Origin: Thaumasiovibrio subtropicus
GTDB lineage: Bacteria; Pseudomonadota; Gammaproteobacteria; Enterobacterales; Vibrionaceae
DNA length: 64,000 nucleotides
Assembly: GCF_019703835.1 (NCBI RefSeq)
Contig: NZ_AP023054.1
Span: 186,001 to 250,000 of the forward strand
Direction: 5' to 3'
Below the pieces are notes generated by a model. That model saw only the letters and a list, made by a program, of their open reading frames with translations. It was not told where the DNA came from and searched no databases. Below are positions 58,286-64,000 of the stretch, in pieces. The first letter of the stretch is position 1; the number at the start of each line of letters is the position of its first letter. The translations under genes were made by a program, and so were the position numbers.

Positions 58286-58906
58286 ATGGTAGAGAGCAGA
58301 ACGTCGCAGAGCTGGGAGCAAGCTCAAGGAAGTGAGGACGGCGTTTCCCCACCGAAAGTGCTGATCATCTTTGTCCATCCTGATCCACAGCAATCGATCG
58401 CCAACCATGCACTGCTTGAGTTTTCACGTATGTTGGCCAATGTCACCGTGCATGACCTTTACGCCAGTTATCCAGATTTTTTTATTGATGTGGAAAAAGA
58501 ACGTGCTTTGCTGGCTGCGCACGATGTGATTGTTTTTCAGCACCCGTTGTATATGTACTCTTGCCCAGCGTTGCTAAAAGAGTGGCTCGATAGAGTGCTC
58601 GGAAAGGATTATGCCCATGGTGAGGGGAGTGCGTTGGCGGGGAAATATTGGCGTAGCATTATCACGACGGGAGGCTCGGCAGATGCGTACAGTGCGACTG
58701 GCTATAACCGCTACGACATTGATTCCATTCTGCGCCCGTTTGAACTGATTGCAGCCTTATGCCAAATGGTATGGATTCCACCTATGGTGGTGCATTGGGC
58801 TCGGCGGCTTCCACAGCAAGAGTTAGAGCATCATGCTTTGCGTTATCGTCAGTGGTTATGCCGGCCTGACTTAGTGTCCACGGAGGAGGTAAACGATGGC
58901 CGCTGA
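58286..58906 (+). CDS. kefG: KefG-like flavin oxidoreductase, ancillary to KefB
   Basis: A flavodoxin-fold NAD(P)H-quinone-reductase-type subunit that activates the K+ efflux channel KefB. The ATG at 58286 (MVESRTSQSWEQAQG) has TAGGGG upstream, giving 206 residues. The fold shows VLIIFVHPDPQQSIANHALLE (about 33), FQHPLYMYSCPALLKEWLDRVLGKDYAHG (in pieces HPLYMYSCPALL, about 90) and TTGGSADAYSATGYNRY. The N-terminal ~30 residues are extra. It overlaps kefB by 11 bases, so the pair is cotranscribed. Confidence 0.92.
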   Translation: MVESRTSQSWEQAQGSEDGVSPPKVLIIFVHPDPQQSIANHALLEFSRMLANVTVHDLYASYPDFFIDVEKERALLAAHDVIVFQHPLYMYSCPALLKEWLDRVLGKDYAHGEGSALAGKYWRSIITTGGSADAYSATGYNRYDIDSILRPFELIAALCQMVWIPPMVVHWARRLPQQELEHHALRYRQWLCRPDLVSTEEVNDGR

Positions 58907-60731
58907 TTTTTTAGAAAGCAGTGTGGTGTTTCTTGCTGCTGCCGTGGTCACAGTGCCCCTTGCTCAGCGACTGGGGTTGGGTTCGGTGCTTGGCTATTTA
59001 ATTGCGGGGGTAGCGATAGGGCCATGGGGACTGGGACTGATAAGTGATGTGGAAGCGATTTTGCACTTCTCCGAGTTTGGTGTGGTCTTGCTGTTGTTTT
59101 TGATTGGCTTAGAGCTGAACCCCAAAAAGCTCTGGCAAATGAGAAAGCCGATCATTGGATTCGGTGGTGGTCAGTTGCTCTTTACGGCGTTGGCATTGAT
59201 GGTGCCCTTAATCGGGATGGGCAGCTCAGTGAATACCGCCGTTTTAATTGCGTTGGGGTTGGGATTGTCATCGACTGCTGTGGCGCTCAAGTTAATTGAA
59301 GAACAAGGGTTAGTGGGTACCGAAGCGGGGCAGTCTGGTTTTGCGGTGCTGTTGTTTCAAGATATTGCGGTGATCCCCATTTTAGCGTTGTTGCCACTGT
59401 TGGCAGGGCAAGCGGGAGGGAATAGCGCCTCAGCGTTTTATATGGTGGCAGGAATCATACTGCTTTTGGTGGCGGGCCACTATTTGCTGCGTCCACTGTT
59501 CCGATGGGTGGTGATGAGCGGTGTACGTGAGTTGTTCAATGTCGCTGCCCTTTTACTGGTGGTCGGTATTGCGCTATTGATGAACTCATTGGGTTTGTCG
59601 ATGGCTTTGGGTGCTTTCTTGGCAGGCGTGTTGCTGGCAGAAAGTGAGTATCGTCATGAGTTAGAGATTGCGATAGAACCCTTTAAAGGGTTGCTGCTGG
59701 GCTTGTTTTTTATCGCGGTAGGGATGACGGTCAACTTAGAGCTGCTTTGGCAAAACCCCTTGATGATTTTGGGTGCCGTAGCTGGGCTGGTAGCGATCAA
59801 GATATCTGTGCTCTATGGCTTGAGTTATGCGATGAAACTGCCTTCAAAGACACGCAGCCAAGTTGCGGTGATCTTAAGTCAAGGCGGTGAGTTTGCCTTT
59901 GTTATTTTCACTGCGGCAAAAATGCAGGGCATGTTGTCTGCTGAGCTGACGGCGTATTTGCTGGTCATTGTCAGCTTGTCTATGGTCACCACGCCGCTTT
60001 TACTCATTATGCAGCGACGCTGGTATAAACGGAGTTTTGCTGCAGATAGCGCGCCGAAACCGAATGCCAGCGATATCCATCATGATAATCCCCGGGTGAT
60101 CATCGCCGGATTTGGTCGGTTTGGTCAGGTTGTCGGGCGTCTATTGTTTGCTAACAAAATTCCTGTGACTGTACTCGAGCGCGATCCTAGCCAAATTGCA
60201 CTGTTAAGAAAGTTCGGTTATCGGGTCTACTATGGTGATGCGACGCAGTTGAACTTGTTGCGCGCCGCGGGTGCTGATAATGCGGAAGCGATTGTTATCT
60301 GTACCGACTCACCCGACGAAGTGATGGAAGTGGTGGAACTGTGTCGACACTATTTTCCGCATTTAAAGATCCTTGCACGAGCACGTAGTCGTGTTGAGGC
60401 GTATCAGTTGCTCAGTTTGGGGATTGAACATTTTTCTCGCGAAACGTTTGATGGCGCCTTAGATTTGGGTCGACAAGCGTTAGTCGCTTTGGGGATGCAT
60501 CCGTATAAGGCTAAGCGAGCAGAGAGTCATTTTCGTAAGCTTGATCTCGCTGTGCTCAGAGACTTGTTGCCGCAACACAGTGAAGACGTTACGTTGGCGA
60601 CGCGCGCCAAAGAAGCGCGTCAAGAACTCGAAGAGATCTTTGATAGAGAAATGCAGAATGAACGCGATGGCCAAGAAGATTGGAATGAACACCATGCTGT
60701 CGCGAATAAATTGAGAGAAAGTAATGACTAA
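58896..60731 (+). CDS. kefB: Glutathione-regulated K+ efflux system KefB
   Basis: KefB exports potassium in response to glutathione adducts of electrophiles, acidifying the cytoplasm for protection. The 611-residue protein has a CPA2 membrane domain (about 1-380, 12-13 helices; GYLIAGVAIGPWGLGLI, LLFLIGLELNPKKLW) and a C-terminal RCK/KTN domain (about 400-520; VIIAGFGRFGQVVGRLL, the Rossmann motif), then an acidic tail. KefB or KefC cannot be separated by eye; the KefG/YheV linkage supports KefB. Overlaps kefG and yheV. Confidence 0.93.
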   Translation: MAADFLESSVVFLAAAVVTVPLAQRLGLGSVLGYLIAGVAIGPWGLGLISDVEAILHFSEFGVVLLLFLIGLELNPKKLWQMRKPIIGFGGGQLLFTALALMVPLIGMGSSVNTAVLIALGLGLSSTAVALKLIEEQGLVGTEAGQSGFAVLLFQDIAVIPILALLPLLAGQAGGNSASAFYMVAGIILLLVAGHYLLRPLFRWVVMSGVRELFNVAALLLVVGIALLMNSLGLSMALGAFLAGVLLAESEYRHELEIAIEPFKGLLLGLFFIAVGMTVNLELLWQNPLMILGAVAGLVAIKISVLYGLSYAMKLPSKTRSQVAVILSQGGEFAFVIFTAAKMQGMLSAELTAYLLVIVSLSMVTTPLLLIMQRRWYKRSFAADSAPKPNASDIHHDNPRVIIAGFGRFGQVVGRLLFANKIPVTVLERDPSQIALLRKFGYRVYYGDATQLNLLRAAGADNAEAIVICTDSPDEVMEVVELCRHYFPHLKILARARSRVEAYQLLSLGIEHFSRETFDGALDLGRQALVALGMHPYKAKRAESHFRKLDLAVLRDLLPQHSEDVTLATRAKEARQELEEIFDREMQNERDGQEDWNEHHAVANKLRESND

Positions 60732-60924
60732 AAAACGCTTTATCGCTGGTGCGAAATGCCCTGCGTGTCAGGCTACTGATACGTTGCGCTGGTGGGTGGA
60801 GAACAATATAGAGCATGTTGAGTGTGTCGCTTGCCAGCATCAAGACCAACGGTTACCTAAGTCGGTGGAGCAAGAAACAGCAAATAACAAAGGGGCGATG
60901 ATCGGGGTGTTTAAACCTGACTAA
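60724..60924 (+). CDS. yheV: YheV family putative zinc ribbon protein
   Basis: A 66-residue protein with two CxxC pairs (AKCPACQATDT and VECVACQHQDQRLP), a predicted zinc ribbon. The ATG overlaps the kefB end by eight bases (ATGACTAA). It matches E. coli YheV in size and its position between kefB and slyD. Function unknown. Confidence 0.9.
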   Translation: MTKKRFIAGAKCPACQATDTLRWWVENNIEHVECVACQHQDQRLPKSVEQETANNKGAMIGVFKPD

Positions 60925-61055
60925 GCGCCGCCATCTCACCGACGAATATCCTTAAAGGATGTAGGATGTTTCTCGCATCTCACATAAAGGTTGGTTATGA
61001 TGCCCGCGAAACAAAGAGCGAAGGTGCTTTTTAAATCTTTTATCCTGGAGTCAAT

Positions 61056-61613
61056 ATGAAAATTGCAAAAGACACAGTAGTAAGTCTTGCTTATACCCTA
61101 AAGACTGAAGAGGGTGTAGTGGTTGATCAATCAAGTGTAGAAGCGCCAATCGATTACTTGCATGGCCATAGCAATTTGATTGTTGGTTTGGAAAAAGCCT
61201 TAGAAGGTAAAGCCGAAGGCGAAAGCTTCGAGGTAACGGTAGCACCTGAAGAAGCCTACGGTGAGTATCAAGATGCACTTGTTCAGCGCGTGCCAGCAGA
61301 CGTGTTCCAAGGTGTCGATGAGATCACCGTCGGTATGCGTTTTCTTGCCGATACGGATCAAGGGCCAGTGCCTGTTGAGGTTACAGAAGTCGACGGTGAC
61401 CATGTTGTTGTAGATGGTAACCATATGCTAGCGGGTCAAAGCTTGTCGTTTGAAGTACAAGTTGTTGCTGTTCGCGAAGCGACCGCAGAAGAAGCAGAGC
61501 ATGGTCATCTACACCAAGAAGGTGGTTGTTGCGGTGGTGGTAGCTGCGGTGACAAAGAAGACAAAGGTGATGATCACGAGTGTTGTGGCGGCGGTAACTG
61601 CGGTAGCCACTAA
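61056..61613 (+). CDS. slyD: FKBP-type prolyl isomerase and metallochaperone SlyD
   Basis: SlyD combines a peptidyl-prolyl isomerase domain with a chaperone insert and a metal-binding tail used in nickel delivery to hydrogenases. The 185 residues comprise the FKBP domain (about 1-70 and 130-150; VVDQSSVEAPIDYLHGHSNLIVGLEKALEGK), the insert-in-flap domain (about 75-125), and a His/Cys-rich tail (about 150-185; HLHQEGGCCGGGSCG, ECCGGGNCGSH). Ribosome site CTGGAG. A bidirectional terminator separates it from slyX. Confidence 0.97.
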   Translation: MKIAKDTVVSLAYTLKTEEGVVVDQSSVEAPIDYLHGHSNLIVGLEKALEGKAEGESFEVTVAPEEAYGEYQDALVQRVPADVFQGVDEITVGMRFLADTDQGPVPVEVTEVDGDHVVVDGNHMLAGQSLSFEVQVVAVREATAEEAEHGHLHQEGGCCGGGSCGDKEDKGDDHECCGGGNCGSH

Positions 61614-61634
61614 TTTTTACGTGATGAAAACGAT

Positions 61635-61663
61635 AAAAAAGGTGCTGAGCAGCACCTTTTTTT
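61635..61663. terminator. Bidirectional terminator between slyD and slyX
   Basis: AAAAAAGGTGCT and AGCACCTTTTTTT flank GAGC, with T runs on both strands, 22 bases after slyD. Confidence 0.92.
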
Positions 61664-61671
61664 GATCTCGA

Positions 61672-61899
61672 CTAGTAGTGAGGGGGCGGGGTTTCTTCCG
61701 ACTCTTTGGCTAAGTTTGAACTTGAGGCACTTTTCACCCGCTCGACGAGGTGCTGCATTTGGACCTGAATTTTCTCCAAGGCCAGTTGATGTGCCGCAAT
61801 CTCATTGTTTAGTGCGTCAATCGTATCGTCTTGAAAGGCGACCTTCATTTCCAACTCATCAATACGTTGGCGTAGTTGCGCGGTATCTTGCTGCTTCAT
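61672..61899 (-). CDS. slyX: SlyX family coiled-coil protein
   Basis: A 75-residue heptad-repeat protein (QLRQRIDELEMKVAFQDDTIDALNNEI, coiled coil about residues 8-55) ending in the family signature PPPHY. Function is unknown. The start overlaps the end of the WD40 lipoprotein gene by four bases (ATGA), indicating cotranscription. Confidence 0.93.
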   Translation of the reverse strand: MKQQDTAQLRQRIDELEMKVAFQDDTIDALNNEIAAHQLALEKIQVQMQHLVERVKSASSSNLAKESEETPPPHY

Positions 61900-62879
61900 T
61901 TCATCTCTGCCTGCCAGGCCTGAACGATACCTGCTGAGGTTGCAGATATTACCCGGTTCTGTGAATCCAAAGCGACATCATACACCACTGCGCTCGGAGG
62001 GCGAGCATTCTCCAATGCTGCTGATTGCCAGCGGTGAATTTTTTTGCCATCTGCAGTGCGCCAAACCTCAACATATCGGCCTGGGGTGCCTGTAACGAGG
62101 AATTGACCATCATCAGAAAAGCGGGCACTGCTGAAGTTCTGCTGACGCACGGAAATACTCAGTTCAGTGACTTTTTCGCCGTTGCTCAGATCCCAGATGA
62201 AACCATTCCCTTCGCTGTCAGCCGTAAACGCATAGTTGCCATCGCGCTGCAACGCAACTTGGCGAACACGTGCGCGATGAGGGAAGTGATAAAGCGCTTG
62301 GCCAGTGTTGGTGTCCCAGAAATAGGCATTTTTGTCGTTACCGCCAGAAAGGGCGTAGCGTCCATTTGGGGCGATCGCCACAGAATTCACTTTTTCTTGG
62401 TGGGCGAGGAACTCTAAGCGCCGTCCAGTGCCCAAGTTGACATAAATGGCTTTGCCATTGGTGAGACCGAGCAAAACTTGCTCGCCATTGGATGCGATAT
62501 CGGCGTCGATGATGACGCCATCTGAAATGGACCAGAGCCCCTCTGCTTGCCCCCATGCGAGATCCCAGACAGCAAAGTTGTCTTGAGTCGCGGTTAGTGC
62601 GTAGCGAGGATTATCGGCGATGGTGGCGGTGACAACGGCACTACCACGTGGGTCTTGTGCACCAAATCGGGCTAAGGCTTGATTACTGCCTAAGTCATAG
62701 AGAACGATATCTTGTTCAACAGAGTAAAAAAGGGCGAAGCGGCCATCTCGACTGAGCGCCATACTGGGCGCCCCTTCTGGAGCCAATGTCCAACGTTGTT
62801 GTTCGGTTTGCCAAAACTCACATCCAATAATCGTGAGCAATGTCCAAAACAGCAAAATAAATCGACGCGCGAATACCAT
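61896..62879 (-). CDS. WD40-repeat lipoprotein
   Basis: A 327-residue protein with an N-terminal signal ending in a lipobox-like TIIGC (Cys about 20) and then about six WD40/beta-propeller repeats (ALSRDGRFALFYSVEQDIVLYDL; VAIAPNGRYALSGGNDKNAYFWDTNTG, with the last WD-like dipeptides present). Probably envelope-anchored, a protein-protein scaffold; no enzymatic role is implied. It is the upstream partner of slyX and divergent from fkpA. Related proteins occur at this locus in vibrios; function unknown. Confidence 0.85.
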   Translation of the reverse strand: MVFARRFILLFWTLLTIIGCEFWQTEQQRWTLAPEGAPSMALSRDGRFALFYSVEQDIVLYDLGSNQALARFGAQDPRGSAVVTATIADNPRYALTATQDNFAVWDLAWGQAEGLWSISDGVIIDADIASNGEQVLLGLTNGKAIYVNLGTGRRLEFLAHQEKVNSVAIAPNGRYALSGGNDKNAYFWDTNTGQALYHFPHRARVRQVALQRDGNYAFTADSEGNGFIWDLSNGEKVTELSISVRQQNFSSARFSDDGQFLVTGTPGRYVEVWRTADGKKIHRWQSAALENARPPSAVVYDVALDSQNRVISATSAGIVQAWQAEMK

Positions 62880-63007
62880 TAAGTTTTTGTTCCGCTATGT
62901 TATGTTGCTACTGGGACTAGTATATTGATTATTACAAGCATTAGTACTGCCTGCGACCTTACAGGCAGAGAAAAGAGGCTCTTGTCTCTCATTATCACGG
63001 AGAAATT

Positions 63008-63847
63008 ATGAAACCTGTTCTAAAAATGACAGCGATCGCTGCCACTGTACTTCTGGCAATGGGTTGCCAAGGCGAATCTGTTGCTGAGACAAAAACGCCA
63101 GAGCCTGTCGCTGTAGAGCAAGCAGTTGAATCGACAGCAGTAGAGCAAGTGGTTGAGGCTGCGGAAGTAGAAGTCGCAGCAGAAGAGCTATTCGCAACTG
63201 ACGATGCGAAAGCGGCTTACGCGATTGGTGCATCTTTGGGTCAGTACCTAGCGACAAATCTTGAGCAACAAGCTGAACTCGGCTTGTCGCTAGATAGCAA
63301 AGACGTACTACAAGGTGTACAAGATGCATTCGCTGGCGAAAGCAAAATGACACCAGAAGAGATGCAAGCTGCGCTGCAAGAGCTAGATCAGCGAGTTTCT
63401 GCGCTTGTCACCGCGAAGATGGAAGAAGAAGCGAAGAAAACCATTGAAGCGGGTGAAGCATTCCGCACGGCATTCGAAGCGGAAGAAGGCAGTGTGAAGA
63501 CAGACACGGGTCTACTTTACCAAGTGCTGTCTCAGGGTGAAGGCGCTAAGCCATCTGAGATGGATACTGTTGAAGTTCACTACCGTGGCACTTTGATTGA
63601 TGGTACAGAGTTTGATAGCTCATACTCGCGCAACCAGTCGACGTCTTTCCCATTGAATCAAGTGATTCCTGGCTGGACTGAAGGTTTACAATTGATGCCG
63701 GTTGGCTCTAAGTTCAAGTTTGTTATTCCGCCTGAGCTCGCTTACGGCGCGCAAAATACACCAACAATCCCAGCTAACTCGACATTGGTTTTCGAAGTTG
63801 AGCTACTAAGCATCCCATCTCAGCAAGCTGAAGAACAAACCCAGTAA
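63008..63847 (+). CDS. fkpA: FKBP-type peptidyl-prolyl isomerase FkpA (lipoprotein form)
   Basis: FkpA folds periplasmic proteins. The 279-residue protein has a signal with lipobox LLAMGC (Cys 21; MKPVLKMTAIAATVLLAMGCQG), unlike the soluble E. coli form. A repeat-rich acidic linker with VEQ/VEAVE repeats follows (about 22-65), then the N-terminal dimerisation domain (about 68-160; DAKAAYAIGASLGQYLATNLEQQ), and a C-terminal FKBP domain (about 168-270; VEVHYRGTLIDGTEFDSSYSRNQ, PLNQVIPGWTEGLQLMPVGSKFKFVIPPELAYG). AGGAGA-like ribosome site. Confidence 0.93.
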   Translation: MKPVLKMTAIAATVLLAMGCQGESVAETKTPEPVAVEQAVESTAVEQVVEAAEVEVAAEELFATDDAKAAYAIGASLGQYLATNLEQQAELGLSLDSKDVLQGVQDAFAGESKMTPEEMQAALQELDQRVSALVTAKMEEEAKKTIEAGEAFRTAFEAEEGSVKTDTGLLYQVLSQGEGAKPSEMDTVEVHYRGTLIDGTEFDSSYSRNQSTSFPLNQVIPGWTEGLQLMPVGSKFKFVIPPELAYGAQNTPTIPANSTLVFEVELLSIPSQQAEEQTQ

Positions 63848-63879
63848 AATTTACTTTACTTGCTATAGATCATGTTTTT

Positions 63880-63904
63880 GACCCCGCTTAAGCGGGGTCT
63901 TTTC
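63880..63904 (+). terminator. Terminator of fkpA
   Basis: A perfect 10-bp stem GACCCCGCTT/AAGCGGGGTC without loop bases between the halves (the loop forms from the central TTAA) is followed by TTTT, 32 bases after the stop. Confidence 0.85.
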
Positions 63905-63976
63905 GTTGGAGCATGTTAAAAATCTGATAAACTTACCAGAATATTTTGATTTTGAACCTACAAGGGCATAGCTGTG

Positions 63977-64000
63977 ATGACAACGGATGAAAACCTTGTT
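63977..64000 (+). CDS. Start of a downstream gene cut by the window edge, possibly YheO-like
   Basis: Only eight codons (MTTDENLV) are visible, after an AAGGGC ribosome-site candidate. The position after fkpA suits the YheO-type regulator of enterobacteria and vibrios, but too little sequence is present to identify it. A GTG start three bases upstream is also possible. Confidence 0.4.

Overview
The window is a chromosomal core segment of a member of the Vibrionaceae. The order menA-hslUV-ftsN-cytR-priA-rpmE, metJ/metBL, aphA/ppc, argB-argG-argHA, Prx-Grx/oxyR, mrcA/pilMNOPQ-aroKB-damX-dam-rpe-gph-trpS, pabA-astCAD, crp/yhfA, prkB-yheU-yheT, kefGB-yheV-slyD-slyX-fkpA is the typical Vibrio chromosome-1 layout. 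Lineage markers are AphA, the ArgH-ArgA fusion, a short malic enzyme, the peroxiredoxin-glutaredoxin hybrid next to oxyR, and DUF3624. Base composition looks close to even. I cannot fix genus or species; a non-cholerae Vibrionaceae (for example the Salinivibrio/Grimontia side) is a guess. Coding density is high, nearly every gene is an intact housekeeping gene, and there is no rRNA, tRNA, CRISPR array, phage or obvious defence island.

Layout. 1-8.0 kb: minus-strand genes for RNase E control (rraA), menaquinone synthesis (menA), ATP-dependent proteolysis (hslVU), division (ftsN), nucleoside regulation (cytR) and replication restart (priA). 8.3-11.5 kb: rpmE with a structured leader, maeB, then an IS4-like element lodged in the maeB terminator. 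11.6-17 kb: the methionine regulon (metJ repressor, metBL, metF) with clear arrays of met boxes. 17.2-25.5 kb: aphA, ppc and an arginine cluster argB-argG-argHA from which argE and argC are missing, replaced by about 650 bp holding paired ARG boxes and a possible Arg-rich leader peptide. 25.6-29.3 kb: peroxide-defence genes around oxyR. 29.4-36.7 kb: mrcA divergent from the type IV pilus assembly operon pilMNOPQ. 36.8-43.7 kb: aroKB, damX, dam, rpe, gph, trpS. 43.75-45.34 kb: an IS1182-like element in the trpS terminator. 45.4-52 kb: an AraC-GyrI regulator, pabA, and arginine succinyltransferase catabolism genes (astC, astA, astD) with a DUF1338 enzyme. 52-64 kb: crp and the prkB/yheU/yheT/ABC-F/kefGB/slyD/slyX/fkpA group.

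The most interesting features are local. Both insertion sequences sit inside Rho-independent terminators. One made an 11-bp duplication within the maeB hairpin; the other duplicated the complete 21-bp trpS hairpin. Both transposase genes carry two single-base frame breaks at A runs, while all host genes are intact. The arg promoter region lacks argE/argC and shows a short ORF ending in four Arg codons. Several regulatory sites can be read directly: met boxes, ARG boxes, an OxyR-like site, a CRP site at crp, a LuxR/HapR-like half site at aphA, and a bL31-type leader. I found no convincing wholly new multigene system.
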